Below are positions 8,695-18,284 of a stretch of DNA of 64,000 bases, piece by piece (the stretch's first letter is position 1; every line of letters starts with the position of its first letter). The position numbers and the translations under genes are program-made. The stretch comes from an uncultured Eubacteriales bacterium (GTDB lineage: Bacteria > Bacillota > Clostridia > Christensenellales > Aristaeellaceae): assembly GCA_900315675.1 (NCBI GenBank), contig OMZY01000001.1, positions 372,001 through 436,000 on the forward strand, written 5' to 3'. A model generated the notes under the pieces. The model saw only the letters and a list, made by a program, of their open reading frames with translations, had not been told where the DNA came from and made no database searches.

Positions 8695-10655
8695 ACGAGT
8701 CTCAGGAAAGGATGCGGCAGCTGGTACAAAAGCTGAATGAGACATCCTATGCCTATTATGTGCTGGATGATCCCATTATTTCTGACATGCAGTGGGATCG
8801 CCTGTATGATGAACTGAAAAAGCTTGAAAGCGAAACGGGCATTGTGCTGCCTGATTCACCGACGAAAAAAGTCGGCGGAGAACCCTTGAAAAGTTTTGAG
8901 GAACATCGTCATATCACAAGACTCTGGTCACTGGACAAGGTGCAGAGCCTTGAAGAACTGGAAGCCTGGATTCAGCGTACGGAGAAGCTGGCTGAGACAG
9001 AAAACCTCCAATACTATCTGGAATACAAGTTTGACGGGCTGACGCTGAACCTGACGTATGAAAACGGTAATCTGGTCCAGGCAGCTACACGCGGAAACGG
9101 CGTTACGGGCGAAGCTATTCTTCCGCAGGCCCGCACCATTCACTCGGTTCCGAAGACTATTCCATACAAGGGATTGCTGGAAGTACAGGGCGAGTGCATC
9201 ATGAGACTGAGCACCCTGGAAAAGTATAATAAAACGGCAAAGGAACCGCTTAAAAACGCGCGAAACGCAGCCGCGGGGGCGCTGAGAAATCTTGATCCGG
9301 CCGTTACGGCTTCGCGCCATCTGGATGCGTTTTTCTACCAGGTCGGTACGATTGAAAACCCGCCGTATGACAGCCAGCCGGGCATGCTTGAATTCCTGCG
9401 GCAGAACGGTTTTCAGGTCAGTCCTTACCTTGGAAGCAGCAAAGGTCGCCAGGCCCTGGAAGAATGCATTCAGGAAGTCGAGAAAAATCGCAGCAGTCTC
9501 GACTGGCTGATTGACGGCGTGGTGATCAAGGTCGGAGATTATTCTCTGCGGGAACAGATGGGATATACGGAAAAATTTCCGCGGTGGGCGGTTGCCTATA
9601 AATTCAAGGCGGAAGAATGTGTGACCAAGCTTCTGGACGTTACGTGGGAGCTGGGACGCACGGGAAAACTGACGCCGCTGGCTCATGTGGAGCCTGTGGA
9701 TTTCTACGGAGTCACTGTAAAAAAAGCTACGCTGAACAATCTGGGAGATATACAGAGAAAAGACATAGCTATCGGCTGTGATGTGTGGATCCGGCGCAGC
9801 AACGATGTTATACCTGAAATTATGGGCCGGGCAGGAGAACCGAAAGAAAATGAAAAACCGATCGAAAAGCCACAGGTCTGTCCGGCTTGCGGCAGCCCTC
9901 TGATTGAACGGGGTGCACATCTGTTCTGCATGAATAGGGATAGCTGCCGGCCTCAGGCTGTAGCGCGGCTGGCTCATTTTGCCGGACGGGAAGCGATGGA
10001 TATAGACGGTTTCAGTGAAAAAACAGCCGGACAGCTTTATGACCAGATGGGTGTGAAGCAGCCGGCAGATCTGTATGCACTCACTCCTATGGATTTCCTG
10101 ATGCTGGACGGGTTTAAGGAAAAAAAGGCCGGAAATCTGTCTGAGGCACTGGAAAAGAGTAAGCACTGCGACCTGGATGCATTTCTTTTTGCCCTTGGTA
10201 TTCCGAATGTGGGCAGGAAAACAGCCAGGGATCTTGCCCAGCACTTTGGTTCGCTGGAAAAACTGAAAGCTGCGGATGAGGCGGCACTGACTGCCATTCC
10301 GGATATCGGCGGGATTGTTGCGGGCAGTGTTATTGAGTATTTCAGTTTCCCGGAGAACAATCAGATGATTGAAAAACTTTTTGCCGCCGGCGTCCATCCC
10401 GGAGAAATGCAGTCAGCGGCAGAAGGTGTTTTTTCAGGCATGAGTATCGTGGTGACAGGAACACTGCCGACACTCAGCCGGAAGCAGGCTGAGGATCTGA
10501 TCCGAAGCTGCGGCGGAAATGCCGCTGGCTCTGTCAGCAAAAAAACCGCATTTGTAGTCGTCGGAGAAGATGCGGGAAGCAAGCTGGTTAAAGCGCAAAG
10601 TCTTGGAATTGAAACGATTGATGAAGCTGAACTGCTCAGAAGAGCGGGGCTGTAA
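8691..10655 (+). CDS. ligA: NAD-dependent DNA ligase LigA
   Basis: It seals nicks in duplex DNA using NAD+. The 654 residues contain all expected parts: Ia domain with the YAYYVLDDP motif near residue 20, adenylation domain with the KFDG lysine at residue 113, OB fold, a four-cysteine zinc finger (CPAC, then C-x5-C) near residues 396-423, helix-hairpin-helix repeats and a C-terminal BRCT domain (GMSIVVTGTLP). The motif after the adenylation lysine is KFDG, where most family members read KIDG or KVDG, and the usual MLSLDNAF element reads RLWSLDKV, so this is a somewhat divergent lineage. It starts with an ATGA overlap with pcrA. Confidence 0.96.
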   Translation: MNESQERMRQLVQKLNETSYAYYVLDDPIISDMQWDRLYDELKKLESETGIVLPDSPTKKVGGEPLKSFEEHRHITRLWSLDKVQSLEELEAWIQRTEKLAETENLQYYLEYKFDGLTLNLTYENGNLVQAATRGNGVTGEAILPQARTIHSVPKTIPYKGLLEVQGECIMRLSTLEKYNKTAKEPLKNARNAAAGALRNLDPAVTASRHLDAFFYQVGTIENPPYDSQPGMLEFLRQNGFQVSPYLGSSKGRQALEECIQEVEKNRSSLDWLIDGVVIKVGDYSLREQMGYTEKFPRWAVAYKFKAEECVTKLLDVTWELGRTGKLTPLAHVEPVDFYGVTVKKATLNNLGDIQRKDIAIGCDVWIRRSNDVIPEIMGRAGEPKENEKPIEKPQVCPACGSPLIERGAHLFCMNRDSCRPQAVARLAHFAGREAMDIDGFSEKTAGQLYDQMGVKQPADLYALTPMDFLMLDGFKEKKAGNLSEALEKSKHCDLDAFLFALGIPNVGRKTARDLAQHFGSLEKLKAADEAALTAIPDIGGIVAGSVIEYFSFPENNQMIEKLFAAGVHPGEMQSAAEGVFSGMSIVVTGTLPTLSRKQAEDLIRSCGGNAAGSVSKKTAFVVVGEDAGSKLVKAQSLGIETIDEAELLRRAGL

Positions 10656-10669
10656 GGAGTGGGAACAGA

Positions 10670-11467
10670 ATGTTTTCAGGAGTTACAAGTTTTCTGGACG
10701 GCCTCAGAACCGATCCCAGCGGAACAATTATCACATTTTTGTACATTGCGGTATGCATTCTTTTCAGCCTCATTATTCATGAATGTGCTCATGGGTATGT
10801 AGCTTTGAGATGCGGTGATCCCACTGCAAAATGGCTTGGGAGACTGACGCTGAATCCGGCAAAGCATCTGGATCCCCTTGGCACGATCTGTATGGTTTTT
10901 CTGAGGGTCGGCTGGGCAAAACCTGTTCCTGTTAATCCCAGAAATTTCAGGAATTACCGGAGGGATTATATTCTGGTATCAATCGCGGGAATAGTTACTA
11001 ATCTGATCATCTGCATCCTCAGCCTGGTCATATCAGCTGTTCTTTCAAGAATAATCTGGAGGCAGGATCTGCTTGAGCAGATAGCGGCTTTAGGTGAAAA
11101 ATCCGTACTGATCAATGTTTATGATTCATCTTTTGCTGCTATTGTTTATACAGGTAAGTTTTCTTATGCAAGCATGTACGCTCAGGCTCCCTGGCTGATG
11201 TATATTCAGAGACTCTTTCTGATGCTGGCGCAAATGAATCTCGGTCTTGCTGTTTTTAATCTGCTGCCTGTTCCGCCGCTGGACGGTTTCAGGGTTCTGG
11301 ATCAGTTTGTGTTTAAAGGAAGGCTCAGCCTGACGCCCCAGACGATGCAGATGATTCATACTGCTTTCCTGATAATCTGTATGAGCGGACTGCTTACCGG
11401 GCTTCTTACGACAGTCAACAGTGCTGTTATGGGTGTTTTGACATCTGCGGTTTCTATGATCATATAA
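10670..11467 (+). CDS. site-2 protease family (M50) membrane metalloprotease
   Basis: This is a short rhomboid-unrelated intramembrane zinc protease of the M50 family, 265 residues. The zinc motif HECAH lies at residues 37-41 inside the first hydrophobic region, and the third ligand is the aspartate of NLLPVPPLDG at about 205. Several transmembrane segments are evident (near 22-38, 70-82, 102-128, 180-200 and the last 40 residues). There is no PDZ domain, so it is unlike RseP/RasP and resembles the minimal YwhC-type proteins. In many Clostridia such a gene precedes scpA, as here. The substrate is unknown. The start is supported by AAGGAG 10 bases upstream. Confidence 0.88.
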   Translation: MFSGVTSFLDGLRTDPSGTIITFLYIAVCILFSLIIHECAHGYVALRCGDPTAKWLGRLTLNPAKHLDPLGTICMVFLRVGWAKPVPVNPRNFRNYRRDYILVSIAGIVTNLIICILSLVISAVLSRIIWRQDLLEQIAALGEKSVLINVYDSSFAAIVYTGKFSYASMYAQAPWLMYIQRLFLMLAQMNLGLAVFNLLPVPPLDGFRVLDQFVFKGRLSLTPQTMQMIHTAFLIICMSGLLTGLLTTVNSAVMGVLTSAVSMII

Positions 11468-11487
11468 ACGGGAAAGATGGACGAAAG

Positions 11488-12288
11488 ATGATCAATCGTG
11501 AGTTTAAGCTGAAAGATTTTGACGGGCCGCTGGACCTGCTGCTGACACTGATCGGCAAGGCCCAGATTGATATCCGGGATATCTTTGTCAGTGAAATCAC
11601 AGACCAGTATCTGGAAATAGTCCGGAACGCGCCTGATCTGGATATGGATGAGGCAAGCGATTTCCTGCTGATGGCAGCAACACTGCTGGAAATCAAAAGC
11701 AGGGCTATGCTTCCGCGGCCGCCCAAAACGGAGGAGGAGACCGATCCGGAAACCGAGCTGATCAGACGTCTGGAGGAGTATAAACGATTCAGGGAAACGG
11801 CTGAGGGGATGAAGGCATTTGAGGATGCCGCAAAACGGGTTTTTACCAAACTGCCAGAGGAGTATCCGCTTCCGCCGCAGGAAGTGGAACTCACAGGACT
11901 CACGCTGCAGGGACTGCAGGAAGCATTTCTCAGAATCTGGCAGCGCAGACCACAGCTGGATGACGATCCGGAAAGCAATCATTATGCTCCGCGGAATATT
12001 CACAGAGACAGCCACACGGTACAGGAATGTATGCTGAATCTCCTGTACCGCATCCGGAAAAAACGGAAAATGCGGTTTGAAGACGCTTTTTCAGAAGCTC
12101 CGACACGGGAAGAAGTTGTCACCTATTTCCTGGCGGTTCTGGAATTGCTGAAGCTGGGACAGATGCACGTGAAACAGGACACAGTATACGGAGGAATAGA
12201 ACTTTTAGCCGGAAAAGCGAAACAAAAAAAGGAACCGAAAGATCTGACAGATCTGACAGGAGAGGTGAAAAAAGCCCTTGAACAGTGA
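11488..12288 (+). CDS. scpA: segregation and condensation protein A
   Basis: ScpA is the kleisin subunit that bridges the SMC dimer and, with ScpB, condenses and segregates the chromosome. The 266 residues match the family. The N-terminus LKDFDGPLDLLLTLI is the conserved kleisin signature that contacts the SMC neck, and the C-terminal winged-helix region includes VTYFLAVLELLKLGQM. The middle is charged, as expected for the ScpB-binding part. It begins 20 bases after the M50 gene and overlaps scpB by 11 bases, a normal pair arrangement. Confidence 0.94.
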   Translation: MINREFKLKDFDGPLDLLLTLIGKAQIDIRDIFVSEITDQYLEIVRNAPDLDMDEASDFLLMAATLLEIKSRAMLPRPPKTEEETDPETELIRRLEEYKRFRETAEGMKAFEDAAKRVFTKLPEEYPLPPQEVELTGLTLQGLQEAFLRIWQRRPQLDDDPESNHYAPRNIHRDSHTVQECMLNLLYRIRKKRKMRFEDAFSEAPTREEVVTYFLAVLELLKLGQMHVKQDTVYGGIELLAGKAKQKKEPKDLTDLTGEVKKALEQ

Positions 12289-12838
12289 GGAAGGAAGCCT
12301 GAAAGGCAGAATTGAAGCGATCTTGTTTGTTGCGGGTGAAGCAGTTGCTGTCAGGGATCTGGCACGCGCACTTCAGACGGGGGAAAAGGAGATCCGGGAA
12401 ACGATCAATAACCTTAAGGATGAATATGACTTTGAACAGCGCGGATTTATCCTGAAAAGATTCGGTGATAAAGTACAGCTCGCTACAAGACCGATGTATT
12501 CAGGAGATGTTGTCCGCCTGCTGCAGCCGGTGCAGCAGCAAAGTCTCAGCCAGGCGGCGATGGAAACGCTTGCGGTTGTTGCATACAAACAACCTGTTAC
12601 AAGGGCTGAGGTAGAGCAAATCCGCGGAGTCAAATGTGATTACAGTCTTCAGAGCCTGATGTTGAAGGGACTGATCCGTGAAGCCGGGCGAAAGGATACG
12701 ATAGGGCGACCGATTCTGTTCTGTACAACGGATGAGTTCCTGAGCCATTTCGGACTGGAAGATCTGAACGGACTTCCACCGATGCCGCAGCCGGAAAATG
12801 CTGAGATGGAAAAAGAAGCGGAAGAACTGATTCCGTAA
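12278..12838 (+). CDS. scpB: segregation and condensation protein B
   Basis: ScpB forms a dimer of two winged-helix domains per monomer and binds the ScpA kleisin in the SMC complex. The 186 residues carry LKGRIEAILFVAGEAV at the N-terminus, QAAMETLAVVAYKQPVTRAE in the centre and GRPILFCTTDEFLSHFGL near the end, all typical of ScpB. It appears to start with TTG at 12278 inside the end of scpA, with a GGAGAGG site about 12 bases upstream; no better in-frame ATG or GTG precedes the conserved region. The rare start and the overlap suggest translation coupled to scpA and held at a lower rate. Confidence 0.93.
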   Translation: MNSEEGSLKGRIEAILFVAGEAVAVRDLARALQTGEKEIRETINNLKDEYDFEQRGFILKRFGDKVQLATRPMYSGDVVRLLQPVQQQSLSQAAMETLAVVAYKQPVTRAEVEQIRGVKCDYSLQSLMLKGLIREAGRKDTIGRPILFCTTDEFLSHFGLEDLNGLPPMPQPENAEMEKEAEELIP

Positions 12839-12884
12839 AAAGCTATCATACAGATATATGAACCAAATGAAAGGAGAAAGAACC

Positions 12885-15746
12885 ATGGACGAGCAGAGAA
12901 AACCGAGAGCCAGGGAAAAGAAGGTTGTCAGTGAAGGCAAAGGCGTCGAAAAACGCGGTGAAGGCCTTGGCACAGGCCCTGTAAACAATGCAGGGAACTA
13001 TGAAGACCGCCGTCAGCAGCAGAATGTGTCACAGGCGTCACCTTTTGGCAACATGCAACAGCGGCCGGCATCGGGACAAACAGGATCCGGTCGTCCGGTT
13101 CAGCAAAATCCTTTCGGACAGCAGCGCCCGGCCCAGAGACCTGACAGTGCCGGTTTCCCTTTCGGACAGAGCGGACAAAAGCCGGGAATGCAGAATCCGT
13201 TTGGCAATACAGGCAGGCCGACCGGTAACTCCTCCGATCCTTTCGGGACACGGCCTGCTTCCGGAAAAACTAATCCGTTTGGTACACGCCCCTCTGCCGG
13301 AACAAATGCCGGCAGACAGGGACAGCATCATTACGGAGTGAAACAGAACGGCACAGGAGCCCAGCGTGCTTCCGGGAGCAGTTCCGGGATGGGCGGCGGA
13401 AAACTGCTGCTGATTATTGCAGCATTGGTTCTTCTCCTTGGCGGCGGCGGACTTGGCGGACTGTTTGGCGGAGACAGCGGAGACAATACGATCTCCAATG
13501 TCGTAAGTACAGTAGCTCAGCCGGGCGGAACTGTTTCGGACTCCGTTTCCTCCACATCAGGCGGAGTGGATATCAGCAACCTGCTCAGTTCCCTCATGGG
13601 GTCCGCCGGCTCTGCTTATGACTATACAGGAAACACCGGAAGCCTTCTGTCTGTTCTGCAGGGAAGCGGAACTGCCGTGAATCAGACTGCTGCCAGTCCG
13701 TACTTCACTTCGACCGGTGACAATAATTCCGCAAAACCGGATGAAACAGTATCGGCAAAAGCACGGTCCAAATATACAGAGATTCTCGGAAACGGCCGGG
13801 ATACAGTGACAATCATGATCTACATGTGCGGAACTGATCTTGAAAGCCAGCAGGGTATGGCAACCTCCGACCTGAAGGAGATGGCCAATGCGTCTGTCGG
13901 GGATAATATCAACCTGCTGATCTATACAGGAGGCTGCAGAAGATGGCGGAACAATGTTGTCTCCTCCTCGGTCAATCAGATCTACCAGATTAAAAACGGT
14001 AAATTCATCTGCCTTGAGAACGATATGGGCAGCGCGAGCATGGTAAACCCGGATACATTATCCAGCTTTATCAGTTACGGGAAAAAACATTTTCCGGCGA
14101 ACAGGATGTGCCTGATTTTCTGGGATCACGGCGGCGGGTCTGTCAGCGGATTCGGATATGATGAGAAAGTCGGTCACAACCAGTCCATGTCCCTGGCAGG
14201 AATCAATAACGCACTGAAAAAGGCTGACGTTAAGTTTGATATGATCGGATTTGATGCCTGCCTGATGGCGACTGTTGAAAACGGGATCATGCTGAGCCAG
14301 TACGGTGATTACATGATTGCCAGCGAAGAAACAGAACCCGGCGTCGGCTGGTATTATACAAACTGGCTCAATTCCCTGAATAAAAACACCAGTATTCCGA
14401 CTGTGCAAATCGGTAAACAGATTGCGGATGATTTTGTGGAAGTCTGCAGTCGGCAGTGCCGCGGACAGGCTACAACCCTGAGCGTTGTGGACCTCGCTGA
14501 ACTTCAGGCGACTGTTCCCGGTGAACTGAAGCAATTCAGTATTGACACTAATGAAATGATTCAGAATAAGGAATACAAAGCAGTTTCCCAAGCCAGAAGC
14601 AAAACCCGTGAATTTGCGCAATCCAGCAGGATTGACCAGATTGATTTGGTGGACTTCGCGAAAAACATGGGATCAGACGAAGGGAAATCCCTGGCGAAGG
14701 CGCTGCAGGGAGCCGTAAAGTATAATAAGACCGGCGGCAGCATCAGCCACGCGTACGGCCTCAGTATCTATTTCCCTTACCAGAGAACGAACAAGGTAAA
14801 CCAGATGGTATCCACCTATCAGGCCATTGGTATGGATGAGGAATACACCCGCTGTATTCAGGAATTTGCGAGCCTGGAAGTCAGCGGACAGGTAAGCGCC
14901 GGAACTTCACTGAACAATTACGGAAGCGGTGCATACGCTTCGCAGAATCTGCTGGGAAGCCTGCTTGGACAGGGCGGATATTCATCCAACTACTCCTCCG
15001 GCGGTCTGACCGAATTGCTGGGCGGACTGTATGGCGGAAGCAGCGGAGGATCCACCGGAAGCATTCTGGATCTGTTTATGGGACGCAGCATGACGGCGGA
15101 TACAGCAGCTGAATACATCCTGAACAATCACTTTGATCCGTCCCGTCTGGTCTGGGAAAACGGCAGAATAACACTGGACAAGGAACAGTGGGATCTGGTG
15201 ACTTCCCTGGAAATGAATGTGTTCTATAACGACGGGAACGGTTTTATTGACCTTGGTATGGATAATACCTATGAGAGTGAAGGGAACAGCCTTCTGTCCG
15301 ATTATGACGGCACATGGCTTTCCATTAACCGTCAGCCTGTGGCCTATTACTATCTGAATACGGTGGATGACGGTGTGAATTATGTGATTACCGGCTATGT
15401 TCCTGCGCTGCTGAACGGCGAAAGGGTTGACCTGATCCTGAATTTTGACAGCGAGCATGACGGAGACGGCTATATTGCCGGAGCGATGAAACACTATGCC
15501 GATGATGAATCCTATGCTCAGGCAAAAGAACTGATTGCCATTGGCAGGGGGGACCGTCTGCAGTTCCTGTGCGATTATTTTGACTATGACGGCAATTATC
15601 GGGATACCTACAGGCTGGGCGATCCGATTACACTGGGAGATACGGTGGAGATTGCCAATACGCCTGTGGATATGAGCAAATGCCGTGTGACATTCAGGTT
15701 CACAGATATATATCAGCAAAGCTACTGGACGCCGGCGTTGAAGTAA
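12885..15746 (+). CDS. membrane-anchored clostripain-family (C11) cysteine protease with repetitive N-terminal tail
   Basis: This large protein of 953 residues is a C11 peptidase. The catalytic dyad is visible: His415 in FWDHGGG and Cys459 in GFDACLM, with the domain opening at VTIMIYMCGTDLES near 308. Residues 1-170 are low-complexity, rich in Gly, Pro, Gln and Ser, with six PFG motifs between about residues 52 and 133. One transmembrane helix follows (about 173-194), then a Gly/Ser linker, so the protease should face outside and the tail the cytoplasm. The region from 680 on has Gly/Ser-rich linkers and a beta-rich C-terminal domain. The start at 12885 follows AAAGGAG; an ATG at 12858 is less likely. 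It is 46 bases from scpB. Clostripain relatives cleave after arginine; the target here is unknown. Confidence 0.88.
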   Translation: MDEQRKPRAREKKVVSEGKGVEKRGEGLGTGPVNNAGNYEDRRQQQNVSQASPFGNMQQRPASGQTGSGRPVQQNPFGQQRPAQRPDSAGFPFGQSGQKPGMQNPFGNTGRPTGNSSDPFGTRPASGKTNPFGTRPSAGTNAGRQGQHHYGVKQNGTGAQRASGSSSGMGGGKLLLIIAALVLLLGGGGLGGLFGGDSGDNTISNVVSTVAQPGGTVSDSVSSTSGGVDISNLLSSLMGSAGSAYDYTGNTGSLLSVLQGSGTAVNQTAASPYFTSTGDNNSAKPDETVSAKARSKYTEILGNGRDTVTIMIYMCGTDLESQQGMATSDLKEMANASVGDNINLLIYTGGCRRWRNNVVSSSVNQIYQIKNGKFICLENDMGSASMVNPDTLSSFISYGKKHFPANRMCLIFWDHGGGSVSGFGYDEKVGHNQSMSLAGINNALKKADVKFDMIGFDACLMATVENGIMLSQYGDYMIASEETEPGVGWYYTNWLNSLNKNTSIPTVQIGKQIADDFVEVCSRQCRGQATTLSVVDLAELQATVPGELKQFSIDTNEMIQNKEYKAVSQARSKTREFAQSSRIDQIDLVDFAKNMGSDEGKSLAKALQGAVKYNKTGGSISHAYGLSIYFPYQRTNKVNQMVSTYQAIGMDEEYTRCIQEFASLEVSGQVSAGTSLNNYGSGAYASQNLLGSLLGQGGYSSNYSSGGLTELLGGLYGGSSGGSTGSILDLFMGRSMTADTAAEYILNNHFDPSRLVWENGRITLDKEQWDLVTSLEMNVFYNDGNGFIDLGMDNTYESEGNSLLSDYDGTWLSINRQPVAYYYLNTVDDGVNYVITGYVPALLNGERVDLILNFDSEHDGDGYIAGAMKHYADDESYAQAKELIAIGRGDRLQFLCDYFDYDGNYRDTYRLGDPITLGDTVEIANTPVDMSKCRVTFRFTDIYQQSYWTPALK

Positions 15747-15771
15747 GGACAGAAAGAGGAAGTATCCGAAT

Positions 15772-17631
15772 ATGGATTTAAATGACAAAATTGAGAAAAT
15801 TCTTGAGAAGGTTCAGAAAGCTCCCAGATATACCGGCGGGGAAATGAACACGACAGTCAAAGCGTGGGACGAATGCCCGCTGCACTTCGGGTTCTGCTTT
15901 CCGGATACGTATGAGGTCGGTATGAGCCATCTGGGCATGAAGATCCTGTACGGGCTGATCAACCGGGAAGACTGGAGCCTGTGTGAACGGTTTTTTATGC
16001 CCTGGACGGATATGATTGCGCTGATGGAGGAAGAAAAGCTGCCGCTGCTCTCCATGGAAAGCAGGCATCCGTTGAATGAGTTTGATGTTGTCGGCTTTAC
16101 GCTGCAGTATGAAATGAGTTTCAGCAATATTCTGGCCATGCTGAAAATGGGAGGAATCCCCCTGGAAAGCAAAGAACGGGGAGAGTCAGATCCTATCGTT
16201 GTGGCCGGCGGCCCGTGCGCGTTCAATCCCGAACCGCTGGCAGATTTTATTGACGCATTCATGATCGGCGACGGGGAAGACGTTATGACCGAACTGAACC
16301 GTGTCATCCTTGAAAGAAAAGAAAAGGGGCTGAGCCGCGAAACCTGCCTGAAAAAACTGGCCGGTCTTGAAGGCGTTTACGTACCGTCATTGTATGATGT
16401 GACATACAAGGAAGACGGTACGATCGCCGGAGTGATTCCGAATTGCGCCGAAGCGCCGGTTTCCGTCAGGAAAAGGGTGGTTACAGATCTTAACAATACC
16501 TATTATCCGGAAGAATTTCCTGTTCCGTATACCGAGGTTATTTTTGACCGCATCATGCTGGAAATCATGCGCGGCTGTACCCGTGGCTGCCGTTTCTGCC
16601 AGGCGGGAATCCTGTATCGGCCTGTCCGTGAAAGAAGCATGGAAAAGCTGATTGACCTTGCGGAAAAACTATTGAATTCAACTGGCTATGAGGAGATCAG
16701 CCTCAGCAGCCTGTCCAGCGGTGATTACAGCTGCCTGCCTGAACTGATCCGGGAACTGATGAAACGTCTCAAAGAGAAAAGAGTATCCATTTCCCTGCCC
16801 AGCCTCCGGATTGACAGTGTGCTGAAAGAAAGCCTGGAAGAAACGCAGCAGGTAAAAAAAACCAGCCTGACGTTTGCCCCGGAAGCCGGGACGCAGCGTA
16901 TGCGCGATGTAATCAACAAAGGCGTGACGGAAGAAGATTTGCTGGGAAAAGTCAGGGATGCCTTTGAGGGCGGCTGGAGCAGTGTTAAACTGTATTTTAT
17001 GTCCGGTCTGCCGACGGAAACCACAGAAGACCTGGACGGTATCGCGGATCTGGCCAGGAAAGTTATCGCCGAATATTTCAATGTGCCTAAAACCCAGAGG
17101 GCAAAGGGCCTGCGCGTTACAGTAAGCGTGAGCGTTTTTGTGCCGAAACCCTTTACGCCGTTCCAGTGGGCGGCTCAGGATACGCTGGAAACTATTATTG
17201 CCAAACAGGAACATCTACGGCAGGTTCTCAATATCAAAGGCGTAACATTTCACTGGCATGAGCCTTATGTAAGTTTTCTGGAAGCCTGTTTTGCAAGAGG
17301 AGACCGGAGAATGGGCCGGGTTCTGAAAAGTGCCTTTGAGAAAGGCTGCATTCTGGACGGCTGGAATGAAACTTTCCGGTACGACCTCTGGATGGAAGCA
17401 TTCAGAGACTGCGGACTGGATCCTGCCTTCTATGCGCACAGAGCCAGGACGAAGGAGGAAATTCTGCCCTGGGATCATATAGACAGCGGCGTCACAAAAC
17501 AATTCCTCTGGCATGAGAAAGAAAAGAGCGAACGAGCAGAAACGACAAAAGACTGCCGGAAGGGATGCAACGGCTGCGGTTTACAGCGCTGGAAGGGAGT
17601 GTGCTCATATGCGAATGCTGGCAGTGTTTGA
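15772..17631 (+). CDS. TIGR03960-type B12-binding-domain radical SAM protein
   Basis: This 619-residue protein has an N-terminal B12-binding-like domain and a radical SAM core. The [4Fe-4S] motif CTRGCRFC sits near residues 268-275. The C-terminus ends in a small cysteine cluster (CRKGCNGCG, then a last Cys), which may hold a second metal centre. The family is widespread in Bacillota and its reaction is not established; an RNA or protein modification role has been supposed. The next gene, a DUF2344 protein that is fused to this one in other genomes, overlaps its end by 23 bases, so the two likely act together. RNase E/G and miaB follow, hinting at an RNA context. Confidence 0.88.
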   Translation: MDLNDKIEKILEKVQKAPRYTGGEMNTTVKAWDECPLHFGFCFPDTYEVGMSHLGMKILYGLINREDWSLCERFFMPWTDMIALMEEEKLPLLSMESRHPLNEFDVVGFTLQYEMSFSNILAMLKMGGIPLESKERGESDPIVVAGGPCAFNPEPLADFIDAFMIGDGEDVMTELNRVILERKEKGLSRETCLKKLAGLEGVYVPSLYDVTYKEDGTIAGVIPNCAEAPVSVRKRVVTDLNNTYYPEEFPVPYTEVIFDRIMLEIMRGCTRGCRFCQAGILYRPVRERSMEKLIDLAEKLLNSTGYEEISLSSLSSGDYSCLPELIRELMKRLKEKRVSISLPSLRIDSVLKESLEETQQVKKTSLTFAPEAGTQRMRDVINKGVTEEDLLGKVRDAFEGGWSSVKLYFMSGLPTETTEDLDGIADLARKVIAEYFNVPKTQRAKGLRVTVSVSVFVPKPFTPFQWAAQDTLETIIAKQEHLRQVLNIKGVTFHWHEPYVSFLEACFARGDRRMGRVLKSAFEKGCILDGWNETFRYDLWMEAFRDCGLDPAFYAHRARTKEEILPWDHIDSGVTKQFLWHEKEKSERAETTKDCRKGCNGCGLQRWKGVCSYANAGSV

Positions 17632-18283
17632 AAAGGGTGAGAGAATACGGCACATCGGTCACCTGGATATTCAGCGCAGCGTTCAGCGGGGACTGAGGAG
17701 AAGCGGGCTGCCGGTGGCTTATTCAAACGGCTTTAATCCGCATATACTGATTACTTTTGCCAGCGCATTGTCCACAGGAGCCTGCGGCACCCGTGAAATC
17801 ATGGATGTTACGATGGCTGAAGAGGTAAGTGAAACCGAGTTTCTTGAAAAAATGAACAAGGCGATGCCTCCCGAAATGCAGCTGTCAGAAGCCAGAGCGG
17901 TGGATCAGAAACATCCGGCGCTGATGGCAAGCCTGCGTGCTGCAAAATATGACCTGATGATCCGGGACAGGGAGATTGCCGAAAAACTCATTGAAGCAAT
18001 TCCGGCCATGATGGGGAAAGATACCATTACAGCCATGCGAAAAACCAAAACGGCTTTGAAAGAATGTGATATAAAGCCGCTGATCTATGAACTGAAGGGA
18101 GAAGGTCAGCATATTACTGCCACCCTGGTTCTGACAGAGAGAGAAGCGTGCAAACCCGGCATGCTGATGGAAGCGCTTGCGCGGGAGGCCGGAATTGAGC
18201 AGGAAATCCGTATGCTGATTACGCGTACAGGACTGCTTGGAATGGACGGGGAAGGACAGCTCATTCCGCTGGAGAGACTGTAA
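17609..18283 (+). CDS. TIGR03936 / DUF2344 protein, partner of the radical SAM gene
   Basis: This 224-residue protein belongs to the DUF2344 (TIGR03936) family. Its start MRMLAVFEKGERIRHIGHLD and the following LRRSGLPVAYSNGFNPH stretch are the conserved parts. In many genomes the domain is fused to the end of the upstream radical SAM protein or encoded right after it, which suggests a shared substrate; the function is not known. The ATG at 17609 is chosen because GGAAGGGA lies 10 bases upstream; the reading frame stays open further upstream inside the previous gene but without conserved sequence. The stop is one base before the RNase E/G start codon. Confidence 0.85.
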   Translation: MRMLAVFEKGERIRHIGHLDIQRSVQRGLRRSGLPVAYSNGFNPHILITFASALSTGACGTREIMDVTMAEEVSETEFLEKMNKAMPPEMQLSEARAVDQKHPALMASLRAAKYDLMIRDREIAEKLIEAIPAMMGKDTITAMRKTKTALKECDIKPLIYELKGEGQHITATLVLTEREACKPGMLMEALAREAGIEQEIRMLITRTGLLGMDGEGQLIPLERL

Positions 18284-18284
18284 T

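Noticed and set aside
8928-10397. 489-codon open frame on the minus strand across ligA
   Set aside because: It is fully antisense to ligA, has no conserved motif and no ribosome binding site; it results from codon bias. Similar antisense frames at 1437-2402, 21970-23274 and 52137-53510 are dismissed for the same reason.
12858-12884. Upstream ATG for the clostripain gene
   Set aside because: AAAGGAG lies between it and the ATG at 12885, and nothing comparable precedes it.
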